NCBI RefSeq assembly: GCF_030466405.1
Contig: NZ_JAGGJF010000001.1
Span: 62,001-126,000 of the forward strand
Direction of reading: 5' to 3'
Length of the DNA stretch: 64,000 nucleotides
Source of the DNA: Pseudidiomarina terrestris
Lineage (GTDB): Bacteria > Pseudomonadota > Gammaproteobacteria > Enterobacterales > Alteromonadaceae
A model generated the notes under the pieces. The model searched no databases. It saw nothing but the letters and a program-made list of their open reading frames with translations, and was not told the origin of the DNA. Of this stretch, positions 37,928 through 47,764 are shown in pieces (the stretch's first letter is position 1; each line of letters begins with the position of its first letter). The position numbers and the translations under genes were made by a program.

Positions 37928-38534
37928 TTCGAATCACCACTTCTGTTGCTAAAACACGATTAATATCATTATCTTCTGGCATCGCAACCTGCAATACCAC
38001 AGTGACCTGTTGCTCATTGACCAAGCTGAACATCTGCTCGGTCAAGGTAAAATCGAGATCCGTGACCTCAATCATTTCGTTGGTGGTCAGGTTCTGCCAG
38101 CCTGTCGCTGTGCAGCCCGCTGAGCTTTGCCGACGCTGTATTCGCCCTGCAACGACGCGATAGCCGAAAGCTTCCGAAGCACCGTCATGAACCCCATCGC
38201 CATCCGCATCGTAACTGAATAAAATGCAACTATTGAGCTCTTCACCGGCGAAATTGCCAATCACAATAGTATCGTTAAAGGCAACGCTGGCATTCGTCGG
38301 GTCATAGATGAGGGCCGCCGCATCCCCGCGATAGCCGGTGCGGCGCAGGTCCCCAACCATTAAGTCCATAATGGCAGTGGCCTCTTCCTGCAGCTGACTT
38401 AACTTTAAACTGCGGGCGTTCACGCCCAGGGTATTTGCGAATACCGCTGTCAACGCCGCCATCAGTAATAATCCCAGGGAAATGGTGATCATCAACTCAA
38501 CGATGGATAAGCCCTTCTGCTGCCGCTTTAACAT
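37917..38534 (-). CDS. PilW-like minor prepilin
   Basis: 205-aa protein with prepilin signal KG|LSIVELMITISLGLLLMAAL (Glu+5 present), then a soluble domain with VGDLRRTGYRGDA near residue 55 as in PilW. It should prime pilus assembly. It overlaps the FimT/FimU gene by 7 bp. Confidence 0.82.
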   Translation of the reverse strand: MLKRQQKGLSIVELMITISLGLLLMAALTAVFANTLGVNARSLKLSQLQEEATAIMDLMVGDLRRTGYRGDAAALIYDPTNASVAFNDTIVIGNFAGEELNSCILFSYDADGDGVHDGASEAFGYRVVAGRIQRRQSSAGCTATGWQNLTTNEMIEVTDLDFTLTEQMFSLVNEQQVTVVLQVAMPEDNDINRVLATEVVIRNAF

Positions 38535-39085
38535 GCTGGATAATCCCCAATCTCACCGGACTGCTTACAATAACGGATACGGCCAAGTACGCTGACCACC
38601 ACCCGAACTTCGGCTTCCACTGTCGCATCGTCCATCAACTGATAGCGGGCAGTACCTGCGTGCCCCTCGGCAAGACCGCGCATACCGTCAAAACGAGTAT
38701 AGTCGCCCGCGGCAAAAACTGCATTAGCATCGACATTAGTATAGTCGCTACTATTGATTTGCCTTAACACCCCATTGATGCTGCAATCTTCGGTCAGGCA
38801 ATCACAGTCATTGGTGGTCGCAACCGCTGCGCACCACTGTGTTGCGTTCTCGTCCCAGACCACAAAGCGATCCTCTGTGGTTCGCAATGCGTCCGAGCGG
38901 GCGTACTGTAATAACGCATAGGTATCCTGAGCAGCGCCTTGCAAGCGCATCGATTTGGCCAGACCTAACATCATAGGTACGCCGGCCCCGAGAATAATCG
39001 AAAGGATCAACAAGGTGACCAACAATTCAAGCAAGGTAAAACCACGGCGTGGAATTACTGAAAACTTCATAAGCTGTCTGCGCAT
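38528..39085 (-). CDS. FimT/FimU (GspH-like) minor prepilin
   Basis: 185-aa protein with prepilin cleavage site RRG|FTLLELLVTLLILSII and GspH/FimT features (LLQYARSDALRTTEDRFVVW near residue 60). First gene of the minus-strand minor pilin operon. ATGs at 39085 and 39070 are both possible; neither has a clear ribosome site. Confidence 0.82.
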   Translation of the reverse strand: MRRQLMKFSVIPRRGFTLLELLVTLLILSIILGAGVPMMLGLAKSMRLQGAAQDTYALLQYARSDALRTTEDRFVVWDENATQWCAAVATTNDCDCLTEDCSINGVLRQINSSDYTNVDANAVFAAGDYTRFDGMRGLAEGHAGTARYQLMDDATVEAEVRVVVSVLGRIRYCKQSGEIGDYPAC

Positions 39086-39174
39086 TGCGTATTTGCCAAA
39101 AATAGCGTATCTATTAAGGTTAATAGTAACTAGAGTGTAGTTTAAAAAATCATCTTTGACGACAAGGCAAACAA

Positions 39175-39561
39175 ATGCAAGCGAAATCTAACCAGCGCGG
39201 TATGACTCTGATCGAAGTAATGATCGTTATCGTCATTATCGGCATCATCGCGGCGGTTGCCTACCCGAACTATGTAAATTACGTTCGTGAAGCTCGTCGT
39301 GCGGATGCCATGGCACAGTTGCTGACATTGCAGATGGCAGAAGAAGAGTATCGATTGAAGAATACTACCTACGCCGATGTCGCTACTTTAGGTACCGGCG
39401 TAAGCAGTGATTATTATACGTTTTCGGCAACTAATATTGGTGCTGAGACCTATACGCTGACGGCGACCGCGACGGGCAGCCAGACCAATGACACCGGCTG
39501 CACGACCATTTCCATTAATCAAAACGACCAGAAAACACCCGCCGCCTGCTGGCAGCGCTAA
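39175..39561 (+). CDS. PilE-like minor type IV pilin
   Basis: 128-aa prepilin with leader MQAKSNQRG, then MTLIEVMIVIVIIGIIAAVAYPNY (Glu+5), the most pilin-like sequence of the set. Two Cys near the C-terminus (DTGCTTIS, PAACWQR) form the disulfide loop. AAGG lies upstream of the ATG. It is divergent from the other minor pilins and convergent with ispH. In Pseudomonas the pilE gene sits beside ispH in one operon with fimU-pilVWXY1. Confidence 0.85.
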   Translation: MQAKSNQRGMTLIEVMIVIVIIGIIAAVAYPNYVNYVREARRADAMAQLLTLQMAEEEYRLKNTTYADVATLGTGVSSDYYTFSATNIGAETYTLTATATGSQTNDTGCTTISINQNDQKTPAACWQR

Positions 39562-39573
39562 GCTCGCTGGCAA

Positions 39574-40515
39574 CTATAGTTCAACCACCCGTAATTCCGG
39601 TGGAATAGAAAAGGTGATGTTCTCTTCGCGACCACTGCGTTCACTGACCGTGTCGCCGCCCCATTGCTGCAACTGCCCAATGACGTTTTTCACCAACACT
39701 TCCGGCGCTGAAGCCCCCGCGGTTACCCCAACCCGCTCAACACCTTCGAGCCAGGCAGGATCAATGCAGCTGGCATCATCAATTAAAAATGCCCGCGTGC
39801 CCATTTTTTCTGATAGCTCACGTAAGCGATTGGAGTTCGAGCTATTGCGGGCACCTACCACCAGCAGCAGATCGACTTCCGCGGCAAGCTCGCGCACGGC
39901 GTCCTGACGATTCTGAGTGGCGTAACATATATCATCCTTGCGTGGCCCCTGAACCTCAGGGAACTTTTCCCGCAAGGCATCAATGACATCCGCAGTGTCG
40001 TCGACGGACAAAGTGGTCTGGCTCATGTAATGCAGCTGCTGTGGATTTTTCACTTCCAGTTTAGCGACGTCGGCCACCGACTCGACCAGATAAATGCCAC
40101 CCTCTGCATTGGCATATTGCCCCATGGTGCCTTCCACTTCCGGGTGCCCAGCGTGGCCAATCAACACACATTCATGACCTTTGCGACTGGCCCGGGTGAC
40201 TTCCATATGCACTTTGGTCACTAACGGACAGGTGGCATCAAAAACTTTCAGTCCGCGATTTTTGGCTTCCTGACGCACCGCCTGAGACACGCCATGAGCA
40301 GAGAAAATCACAATACTGTCGTCCGGTACTTCTTCGAGCTCATCGACAAATACAGCGCCAGCGTCACGCAGCGAGTCCACCACGTACTTATTGTGAACCA
40401 CTTCGTGGCGCACATAAATCGGCGGCTCAAAAATTTCCAGCGCGCGCTCAACAATAGTGATCGCACGGTCAACGCCCGCGCAAAAACCACGCGGATTGGC
40501 TAGCAAAATCTGCAT
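39574..40515 (-). CDS. ispH: 4-hydroxy-3-methylbut-2-enyl diphosphate reductase
   Basis: 313-aa 4Fe-4S enzyme for the last MEP-pathway step, producing IPP and DMAPP. The three cluster Cys are in [12 protein letters not shown] (residue 12), [14 protein letters not shown] near 95 and [11 protein letters not shown] near 195. The ATG at 40515 is preferred: GGAG lies 5 nt upstream and [14 protein letters not shown] matches homologues, while the longer frame does not. Last gene of ribF-ileS-lspA-fkpB-ispH. Confidence 0.96.
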   Translation of the reverse strand: MQILLANPRGFCAGVDRAITIVERALEIFEPPIYVRHEVVHNKYVVDSLRDAGAVFVDELEEVPDDSIVIFSAHGVSQAVRQEAKNRGLKVFDATCPLVTKVHMEVTRASRKGHECVLIGHAGHPEVEGTMGQYANAEGGIYLVESVADVAKLEVKNPQQLHYMSQTTLSVDDTADVIDALREKFPEVQGPRKDDICYATQNRQDAVRELAAEVDLLLVVGARNSSNSNRLRELSEKMGTRAFLIDDASCIDPAWLEGVERVGVTAGASAPEVLVKNVIGQLQQWGGDTVSERSGREENITFSIPPELRVVEL

Positions 40516-40562
40516 AAATACTCCAAAAGCCCGCACAACCGCTCATCAATAAACATTGGCGA

Positions 40563-41000
40563 TTACGGATTAACTTCAATAATTTCAACGGCGAAACGTA
40601 CCCGCTGTCCAGCCAGAGGATGGTTAAAATCTATGGTCACAAACTGTTCGTTAATGGAACGAACTATGCCCGGCAATTCAGTGCCATCGGGTTGCGGAAA
40701 GGTAAAGATTTGACCTTCCTCAGGCCGCTCCGCAAACTTTTGCGTCTCTACCTGATAGTAGTTGTCTTTATTGGGCATGCCAAATGCATCTTCCGGCGCC
40801 AGTTCAAACTCGCGCGCATCGCCAGCTTTTAAACCGACCAGACAACTTTCAAAATTTTCCGTCAGCGAGCCATCGCCCATCCGGAACTTGGCCGGCTTAT
40901 TGGACATTTTGGTGCTATCGGCCACGGACTCATCTGCGAGCTTAATGGTAAAGTGCAACACCACCTCACGGCCATGCTCGATAGGAAGACGACTGATCAT
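40563..41000 (-). CDS. fkpB: FKBP-type peptidyl-prolyl isomerase (SlpA/FkpB)
   Basis: 145-aa isomerase with an FKBP core (VVLHFTIKLADESVADST, DGSLTENFESCLVGLKAGD) and the flap insertion typical of SlyD/SlpA. It lacks the His-rich tail of SlyD. Located between lspA and ispH as in E. coli. Its start overlaps the lspA stop by 4 bp. Confidence 0.93.
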   Translation of the reverse strand: MISRLPIEHGREVVLHFTIKLADESVADSTKMSNKPAKFRMGDGSLTENFESCLVGLKAGDAREFELAPEDAFGMPNKDNYYQVETQKFAERPEEGQIFTFPQPDGTELPGIVRSINEQFVTIDFNHPLAGQRVRFAVEIIEVNP

Positions 41001-41509
41001 CCCTGCTGCTCCTGACGTTGTTCAAAGAATGCTTCGAGTAACATCAGCACCGCACCAATGGTAATGGCCATATCGGCCACATTAAATGCCGGCCAGTGCC
41101 AGTTGTCGATGTAGACATCAATAAAGTCGATCACATAGCCGTAGACCAGGCGATCGATGACATTACCCACGGCACCGGCCAAAATCAGTGAAAAAGCGAG
41201 GTTCTGACGCCACAAATTGGCGGGATTCCGCCGTAACCAAATCAGTAAGATAGCACTCACTGCAATGGCTAACAGGGTAAACAACCAGCGTTGCCAGCCA
41301 CCCTGATCGCTTAGGAAGCTAAAGGCTGCGCCAAAGTTCTGAACATAGGTGAAGTTCAGGTACGGCATAATGGCCACGCTTTCGTAGAGATCGAAAACGC
41401 GGATCACCCACTGCTTGGTCACCTGATCAATGATAATTAACGCCAGCGATAACCACAAAAACTGCAGTCCGCTAATACGCTTTTTAAAATCGGCTTTTTG
41501 CTTAGGCAA
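40997..41509 (-). CDS. lspA: Lipoprotein signal peptidase
   Basis: 170-aa aspartic membrane protease that cleaves the signal peptide of lipidated prolipoproteins (Pal, MlaA and the MBL lipoprotein here). It has four transmembrane helices. The catalytic Asp lie in [15 protein letters not shown] and [10 protein letters not shown] chose the TTG at 41509 because GAGGAG lies 7 nt upstream and it overlaps the ileS stop (TTGCCTAA). The ATG at 41539 lies inside ileS and has no ribosome site. Confidence 0.9.
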   Translation of the reverse strand: MPKQKADFKKRISGLQFLWLSLALIIIDQVTKQWVIRVFDLYESVAIMPYLNFTYVQNFGAAFSFLSDQGGWQRWLFTLLAIAVSAILLIWLRRNPANLWRQNLAFSLILAGAVGNVIDRLVYGYVIDFIDVYIDNWHWPAFNVADMAITIGAVLMLLEAFFEQRQEQQG

Positions 41510-44354
41510 AATGGCGCTCCTCACCAGCTCCGTCGACATTGGTTACACAGCGCTGACATAGCCCCGGATGCTCGGCAATAGTGCCGACCTCTGGACGATG
41601 GTGCCAGCAGCGTTCACATTTTTCATAGCTGGTTTTCGTAACTTTTACCGACAGACCAGCAACCTCTGTTGCCGTGGCATCTTCCGGTGCTGTATCTACC
41701 GCCTCCACGACGGCTGCTGAAGTCAACAGCACAAAGCGTAACTCTTCATCCAGACGCTGCAATTGCGCGGCAAGCTCAGGCTTAGCATACAGGGTCACTG
41801 TGGCCTGCAACGAGCCACCGATGACATCGTCGCGACGGGCTTGTTCGAGCGCGCGATTGACTGCATCGCGAACTTCCAGTAACTGTTGCCAGAAGGCATT
41901 GTCCACGGCACTGACTTTGATCTCCGCGGCATCACGATACCAGGCTTCGGTAAACACATACTCACTGCGCTTCTCGCCGGCACCATTGTGCGCTGGCAAT
42001 GCCGTCCAGATCTCCTGGGCAGTAAAGCTGCAGATCGGCGCTAACCAGCGCACCAGCAGTTCAGCAATATGGTACAAGGCGGTCTGACATGAGCGCTGTG
42101 CGACACTGTTACGTTTCGCGGTGTACTGACGGTCTTTGATCACATCCAGATAGAAACTACCCAGCTCAATCGAGCAGAAGTGCATGAGTTTTTGCACCAC
42201 GATGTGGAACTGGTAGTCGTCATAGTCACGTAGCAGCTCTTCCTGCAGCTCAACCGCACGCGCAACAATCCAGCGATCCATCGCCACCATGTCTGGCTCT
42301 GGCACCGCATGCTGGGTCGGATCAAAATCATTCAGGTTGGCTAATAAGAAGCGCGCGGTGTTGCGGATCCGACGGTAGCTATCTGCTGAGCGTTTCAGAA
42401 TTTCATCAGAGACGGTCATTTCGCCCGAGTAATCCGTCGCCGCAACCCATAGCCGCAGAATATCGCCACCAAGCTTGTTCATAACTTCCTGTGGCGCCAC
42501 CACGTTGCCGATCGACTTCGACATTTTCCGGCCCTGACCATCCACGGTAAAACCATGCGTCAATACCTGTTTATAAGGGGCTTCCTGGTACATCGCCACG
42601 CCGGTAAGTAGCGAGGACTGGAACCAGCCACGATGCTGATCAGAACCTTCCAGATACAAATCCGCCGGCCACTGCAGGCCAGGTGTCTGGTTCAACACGG
42701 CTTCATGGGTAACGCCTGAATCAAACCAGACATCAAGAGTATCGGTGACCTTGCGGTAGTCTTTAGCCTCATCGCCAAGTAACTCTTCAGGCTCTAAATC
42801 AAACCAGGCCTGCACGCCGTCTTTCTCAACGCGCTGGGCCACCTGCTCCAGTAATTCCAGGGTACGTGGGTGCAGCTCATCGTTATCACGACGGACAAAG
42901 ACGGCAATCGGGTTGCCCCAGGTACGCTGGCGGGAAATACACCAGTCCGGGCGACCTTCCACCATACTTTCGATCCGGCTCTGCCCCCACGCGGGTACCC
43001 AGCGCACACGCTTGATCTGATCCAGTGCTTTACTGCGCAAGCCCTGCTTGTCCATGCTGATAAACCACTGCGGTGTAGCACGGAAAATAATAGGCGTCTT
43101 GTGGCGCCAGCAATGCGGGTAGGAGTGATTGTAGGCTTCGTGATGCACTAAACGGCCAGCGGCCAATAGCGCATCCACAATGTTCGGATTCGCTTTCATC
43201 ACGTGCTGTCCGGCAAACAACGGGGTGTCGTCTTTGTAGACGCCGTTATCCGCAACCGGGTTGTACACTTCAATACCGTACCGTTGGCCGACCAAAAAGT
43301 CGTCCACACCGTGGCCAGGGGCCGTGTGCACACAACCGGTACCGGATTCTGTGGTCACGTGTTCACCAAGGATTAGCGGCACCTGAATGTCACTGTACAG
43401 CGGGTGATGAACCTTCATGTTTTCCAGGGTTTCGCCTTTGGCAAAACCAAGCTTGTGATAGTCATCAATGCCCCAGCGCGCCATCGCCGCCGTGACCAGG
43501 TCATCGGCCATGACAAAACGTTGCGCCGGACGCTCTTCCGAGGCTTCCACCTGCACCAGTGCATAATCCAATGACGGATGCAGAGAGATCGCGCGGTTTG
43601 CCGGAATAGTCCAGGGCGTCGTGGTCCAGATCACCACACTCACTTCGCCTTCACCGGCGTGACCCTCAGGGTGGTTAAAAACATCAACCAGTTGCTGTTG
43701 ATTGACCGCAGCGAAACTGACATCAATCGCTGGCGAGTGTTTATCCTGATATTCAACTTCTGCTTCAGCCAGCGCTGAACCGCAGTCCGTACACCAATGC
43801 ACCGGCTTAAAGCCCTGTTGCATATGGCCGTTGGCAATAATTTTACCCAGCGCCCGGATGCTGTCCGCTTCCTGCTTTGGATTCATGGTCAGATAGGGGT
43901 TGTCCCAGTCACCAAACACGCCCAACCGCTTAAAATCTTCCCGTTGCTGTTCCACCTGGCCCATGGCGTAGGTACGACACTTTTCACGAAATTCGGCAAT
44001 CGACAGTTTCTTGCCCGGCTTGCCGTGTTTTTTCTCCACTTGCAGCTCGATAGGCAAACCGTGACAGTCCCAGCCCGGCACATAAGGCGCATCGAAACCA
44101 CCCAGGGTTTTCGCTTTTACGATGACGTCTTTCAGAATTTTGTTGACCGCATGGCCGATGTGGATCTGACCGTTGGCGTAAGGAGGGCCATCGTGCAGAA
44201 TAAAGACCGGCTGACCCGCTTTCGCACTTCGAATTTTGCCGTAAAGATCATCGGCATACCACTGTTGCAGCATTTGCGGCTCGCGTTGCGCGAGGTTACC
44301 ACGCATAGGAAACTCAGTTTCCGGCAAGTTCAGCGTGTGTTTGTAGTCGGTCAT
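41502..44354 (-). CDS. ileS: Isoleucyl-tRNA synthetase
   Basis: 950-aa class I synthetase. It has the HIGH motif in [13 protein letters not shown] near residue 65, KMSKS in [10 protein letters not shown] near 605, an editing domain with [12 protein letters not shown] and a C-terminal zinc site (CERCWHH and CQRCVTN). It charges tRNA-Ile in the cytosol. It shares its 3' end with the lspA start. Confidence 0.98.
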   Translation of the reverse strand: MTDYKHTLNLPETEFPMRGNLAQREPQMLQQWYADDLYGKIRSAKAGQPVFILHDGPPYANGQIHIGHAVNKILKDVIVKAKTLGGFDAPYVPGWDCHGLPIELQVEKKHGKPGKKLSIAEFREKCRTYAMGQVEQQREDFKRLGVFGDWDNPYLTMNPKQEADSIRALGKIIANGHMQQGFKPVHWCTDCGSALAEAEVEYQDKHSPAIDVSFAAVNQQQLVDVFNHPEGHAGEGEVSVVIWTTTPWTIPANRAISLHPSLDYALVQVEASEERPAQRFVMADDLVTAAMARWGIDDYHKLGFAKGETLENMKVHHPLYSDIQVPLILGEHVTTESGTGCVHTAPGHGVDDFLVGQRYGIEVYNPVADNGVYKDDTPLFAGQHVMKANPNIVDALLAAGRLVHHEAYNHSYPHCWRHKTPIIFRATPQWFISMDKQGLRSKALDQIKRVRWVPAWGQSRIESMVEGRPDWCISRQRTWGNPIAVFVRRDNDELHPRTLELLEQVAQRVEKDGVQAWFDLEPEELLGDEAKDYRKVTDTLDVWFDSGVTHEAVLNQTPGLQWPADLYLEGSDQHRGWFQSSLLTGVAMYQEAPYKQVLTHGFTVDGQGRKMSKSIGNVVAPQEVMNKLGGDILRLWVAATDYSGEMTVSDEILKRSADSYRRIRNTARFLLANLNDFDPTQHAVPEPDMVAMDRWIVARAVELQEELLRDYDDYQFHIVVQKLMHFCSIELGSFYLDVIKDRQYTAKRNSVAQRSCQTALYHIAELLVRWLAPICSFTAQEIWTALPAHNGAGEKRSEYVFTEAWYRDAAEIKVSAVDNAFWQQLLEVRDAVNRALEQARRDDVIGGSLQATVTLYAKPELAAQLQRLDEELRFVLLTSAAVVEAVDTAPEDATATEVAGLSVKVTKTSYEKCERCWHHRPEVGTIAEHPGLCQRCVTNVDGAGEERHFA

Positions 44355-44405
44355 TTCGTCGGTTCCTTTTGCTGGGCCCTGTTGGCCCGATACATCATTC
44401 TCTGG

Positions 44406-45344
44406 TTAGGATTTCGTCTGTGCAGTAACCTGGCCTCTGGCGTTTTCTGCGTCGCAGGCGATTTGCGCCTTCAGCTCAGCAAAATCACTGAACTTTTGCT
44501 CCGCCCGAATAAAGCGCGTCGGTGTTACTTTTAACTGCTGGCCGTACAAGTCACCAGCGAAGTCGAACAGGTGTACTTCGAGTTGCACCTGCTCACCATT
44601 TAGTGTCGGTCTGCGCCCAATGTTAGCAACACCTGGGTGCTCTATGCCATCCTTTGTTGCAACAGTCACGGCAAAAACTCCCTGCAGCGGAGAGCGCAGC
44701 CGTTTTAACTGAATATTCGCAGTCGGAAAACCAATGGTGCGGCCTTTTTTCTCGCCATGCACCACCCGCCCGTGAAACTCATAAGGGCGACCCAGCATGG
44801 CCGCCGCATCGGCAAAATCACCTTCACTGAGCGCCTGCCGAATCGCTGTGCTGCTCACGCGGCGCTGCTGCTGCCGATAACTATGGGTATCGACCACTTC
44901 AAAACCAAGTTCCGCACCTGCTTTTTGCAACAGGGCAAAGTCGCCCTCGCGGCCCCGGCCAAAACGAAAATCATCGCCGACCACCAGAAACTCAACGCCC
45001 AGTTGTGCGACCAGCACCTGCTCGATAAATTCCCTTGCCGGCAGGCTGGCAAACTTCCGGTTAAACTCAATCACGATATGTTGGTCCAGCACCTGTGCAC
45101 GTAAAGCCAGGTGTTTTTCCCGAAAGTTAGTCAGCCGCGCGGGAGCCTGCTCGGGCTGAAACAGCTCTTGTGGCTGCGGTTCAAACGTCATCACTGCAGC
45201 CGCTACGCCTCGTGCCAGTGCTTGTTGTTTTACCTGCGCCAGCACCGCCTGATGGCCTAAATGCACGCCATCAAAGTTACCGATGGTCAGCACGCAACCG
45301 CGTTGCTCGCGAGAAATGTTGTGGATGCCACGAATTAATTGCAT
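44406..45344 (-). CDS. ribF: Bifunctional riboflavin kinase/FAD synthetase
   Basis: 312-aa enzyme making FMN and FAD from riboflavin. The N-terminal FAD synthetase domain has TIGNFDGVHLGHQ near residue 20 and VVGDDFRFGRGREGDF near 115. The C-terminal kinase has GRTIGFPTANIQL. The ATG at 45344 (MQLIRGIHNI) fits homologues; the longer frame adds 33 unlikely residues. Placed before ileS, as in E. coli. Confidence 0.95.
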   Translation of the reverse strand: MQLIRGIHNISREQRGCVLTIGNFDGVHLGHQAVLAQVKQQALARGVAAAVMTFEPQPQELFQPEQAPARLTNFREKHLALRAQVLDQHIVIEFNRKFASLPAREFIEQVLVAQLGVEFLVVGDDFRFGRGREGDFALLQKAGAELGFEVVDTHSYRQQQRRVSSTAIRQALSEGDFADAAAMLGRPYEFHGRVVHGEKKGRTIGFPTANIQLKRLRSPLQGVFAVTVATKDGIEHPGVANIGRRPTLNGEQVQLEVHLFDFAGDLYGQQLKVTPTRFIRAEQKFSDFAELKAQIACDAENARGQVTAQTKS

Positions 45345-45463
45345 AAGACTCGAGGTTTGTATCAGGTACGGCGACCAAATGTGTTCAAGAAAGCCGCGAT
45401 TATAGCAGGCTCGGCACGCCGCCACCAGAGAGGCGACCTGCATTTGCTAGCAAGCCGGAGCGA

Positions 45464-47005
45464 TTAGCGAATCTTCACGCGCAACACCAACAAACTGACC
45501 AGGTAGAGCAAGCCCCCCGAACCGATCAACATGGCTAACTGCCAGACCCGGGTCATAAACTCTGCACTCAGCCACCAGTCACGACCCGGCAACAGGTACA
45601 GCAGTAGCGCAATCATCACCGCCACCGCCAGCGCCACCCTGCCCAGATAGGTAAAGGTGCCCGGATAACGCTGCAGTACCCCGTCCCGCCACAGGTTGTA
45701 GCCAAGTAGGCCAGCATTGACCGCGGCCGATAAGGACGTCGCAATCGCCAGCCCTACGTAACCATAAGGAATAGCGAAGATGACGTTGAAGACCATATTC
45801 AGAGCCATGGCAATGATGCCGTACTTCACCGGCCGTCTGGTGTCCTGCCGCGAATAAAAACCAGTGGCCAGTACTTTCACCAACATAAAGCTAAGTAAGC
45901 CTGAACCGTAAGCATACAGACTATAGGACGCGAACCTTGCGTCTTCAGGTGAAAACTCGCCGCGCATGAACAGCACCATTAGCATGGGCTCAGCCAGCAC
46001 AATCAGACCCGCCATGGCCGGCAAGCCGAGTAACACAACTTTACGAATTCCCCAGTCCAGCGTACGGCTGAATTCATCCGCCGACTTATCCGAGTGCCGC
46101 GATGACAAGGCCGGTAAAATGACCGTCGCGATGGCAATGCCAAAGAGCCCCAGTGGGAACTCGAGCAGACGGTCAGAATAATACAGCCAGCTGATTGAGC
46201 CGGACATTAAAAAGGATGCGATAAAGGTATCCAGCAGCAGGTTGATCTGACTCACCGAAACCCCAAACAACGCGGGAATCATTAACTTGCGGATGCGGGT
46301 TACGCCGGGATCCCGCCATCCCCAGCGCGGCCTGACCAGCAGTCCGGCGCGTTTCAAAAAGGGGATCTGAAACAGAAACTGTACGGCACCACCGGTAAAG
46401 ACACCCCAGGCCAGTGCATACTCCGGATTCTCTAACTGTGGACCCAGCCACAGCGCAAACACAATAATCGAAATATTTAAAAATACCGGGGTAAAGGCCG
46501 CAACGGCGAACTTGCCCAGAGTATTGAGGATCGAGCCGGCCAATGCGGTAAAGGTGATAAACCACAGGTAAGGGAAGGTTATGCGCAGCAGATCCGAGGC
46601 CAGCACGAATTTATGCCCCTGCGGGCCGTCATAATACCAATCCAGAAACCAGCCGGTACCAAATAGCGCGGCCACTACGGGTGAAGCTATTACCCCGACT
46701 AAGGTCACCAGGGTCACCAAGGTTCCTAAAGTGCCCGAGACCCGCGCGATCAGTAACCGCTGCTCGTCAATACTTTTGCCCTGCCGATACTCGCTCAAGA
46801 CCGGTACGAAGGCCTGCGCAAATGCGCCTTCTGCGAACAAACGGCGTAAAAAATTCGGAATTTTATTGGCGAAGAAGAAAACGTCAGCGGCCGCCCCTGC
46901 CCCCATCAAATTGGCGATCACAATATCCCGCACCAACCCCATCACCCGCGAGATGAAGGTCATAGCGCTGACAATAATCCCCGATTTCATCAGTGACTTG
47001 GACAA
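45464..47005 (-). CDS. murJ: Lipid II flippase MurJ (MviN)
   Basis: 513-aa MOP-superfamily membrane protein with about 14 helices that flips lipid II for peptidoglycan synthesis. The N-terminus has FISRVMGLVRDIVIANLMG and FANKIPNFLRRLFAEGAFAQAFVPVLSEY, both diagnostic. The TTG at 47005 gives a length matching homologues; an ATG at 46990 is the alternative. It precedes ribF by 119 bp. Confidence 0.95.
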   Translation of the reverse strand: MSKSLMKSGIIVSAMTFISRVMGLVRDIVIANLMGAGAAADVFFFANKIPNFLRRLFAEGAFAQAFVPVLSEYRQGKSIDEQRLLIARVSGTLGTLVTLVTLVGVIASPVVAALFGTGWFLDWYYDGPQGHKFVLASDLLRITFPYLWFITFTALAGSILNTLGKFAVAAFTPVFLNISIIVFALWLGPQLENPEYALAWGVFTGGAVQFLFQIPFLKRAGLLVRPRWGWRDPGVTRIRKLMIPALFGVSVSQINLLLDTFIASFLMSGSISWLYYSDRLLEFPLGLFGIAIATVILPALSSRHSDKSADEFSRTLDWGIRKVVLLGLPAMAGLIVLAEPMLMVLFMRGEFSPEDARFASYSLYAYGSGLLSFMLVKVLATGFYSRQDTRRPVKYGIIAMALNMVFNVIFAIPYGYVGLAIATSLSAAVNAGLLGYNLWRDGVLQRYPGTFTYLGRVALAVAVMIALLLYLLPGRDWWLSAEFMTRVWQLAMLIGSGGLLYLVSLLVLRVKIR

Positions 47006-47200
47006 AATAACCCCGTTTTTGTTGTTTTTTCGCGCACTTTTTTACCAGAATTCGGTATAATTGCTAGCGATTGTTTGGGTGATAATAAATGATTTTGGCA
47101 CGATCGAATATAGCCAAATGCGTAAGTAACTGGTTAGGACTGCTCTGGCTGTGTTTACTGGCCACTGGCAGGTACAGGTCAATTCTAACGCGATTCAGGC

Positions 47201-47229
47201 TTGACTTTGATTCCAAAAACAGGCATATT
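47201..47229 (+). promoter_or_regulatory. Promoter of rpsT
   Basis: TTGACT (47201-47206), a 17-bp spacer, then CATATT (47224-47229), 51 bp before the rpsT start. The rest of the murJ-rpsT gap (47006-47200) shows no gene; an isolated TATAAT at 47056 has no matching -35 box. Confidence 0.55.
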
Positions 47230-47280
47230 CCCCGCCCTATTAAACCAATGCACACAGATAACGAATTTTAGGAGTTCACC

Positions 47281-47541
47281 TTGGCTAACATTAAGTCTGC
47301 TAAAAAGCGTGCGGTACAAGCGGAAAAGAACCGTCGCCACAACGCGAGCCGTCGCTCAATGATGCGTACCCAGTTGAAGAAAGTAATTGTTGCGATTGAA
47401 GCAGGCGATAAAGCCGCTGCCCAGCAGGCATTTACTGGCCTTCAACCGATTCTTGACCGTTACGCAACTAAAGGCCTTATCGGCAAGAATAAAGCTGCTC
47501 GTCATAAGAGCCGCTTAAACGCGAAAATCAACGCGTTGTAA
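47281..47541 (+). CDS. rpsT: 30S ribosomal protein S20
   Basis: 86-aa basic protein ([29 protein letters not shown]) that binds 16S rRNA. The start codon is TTG with TAGGAG 6 nt upstream. E. coli rpsT also uses a TTG start, which takes part in its autogenous control, so the same regulation is plausible here. Confidence 0.97.
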   Translation: MANIKSAKKRAVQAEKNRRHNASRRSMMRTQLKKVIVAIEAGDKAAAQQAFTGLQPILDRYATKGLIGKNKAARHKSRLNAKINAL

Positions 47542-47573
47542 GATTCCTTCCCGGAATCGAACACCCTATTTTG

Positions 47574-47602
47574 AAAAAACCGGCCTCGTTGCCGGTTTTT
47601 TT
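47574..47602 (+). terminator. Intrinsic terminator of rpsT
   Basis: Stem AAAAACCGGC / GCCGGTTTTT with loop CTCGTT and a trailing T-run, 33 bp after the rpsT stop and 18 bp before tRNA-Arg. Confidence 0.88.
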
Positions 47603-47619
47603 ACGTCCCTACTTTTTAC

Positions 47620-47696
47620 GTCTCCGTAGCTCAGCTGGATAGAGCAGCCCCCTCCTAAGGGGCAGGTCGCAGGTTCGACTCCTGCCGGGGACGCCA
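47620..47696 (+). tRNA. tRNA-Arg (anticodon CCT)
   Basis: 77 nt with encoded CCA. The acceptor GTCTCCG pairs with CGGGGAC (one T-G pair). The anticodon loop CTCCTAA gives CCT, reading AGG. The T arm is GCAGG-TTCGACT-CCTGC. It sits 18 bp after the rpsT terminator, with no visible promoter of its own. Confidence 0.96.
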
Positions 47697-47764
47697 TTAC
47701 CAAAACTTGCTAACTTTCCTACACTCTGTTAAAAAAACTGCATAACAATTAAACAAAGCAGTTT

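Noticed and set aside
47089..47271. 60-codon frame upstream of rpsT
   Set aside because: No ribosome site and no recognisable content. It ends inside the rpsT leader and overlaps the rpsT promoter.
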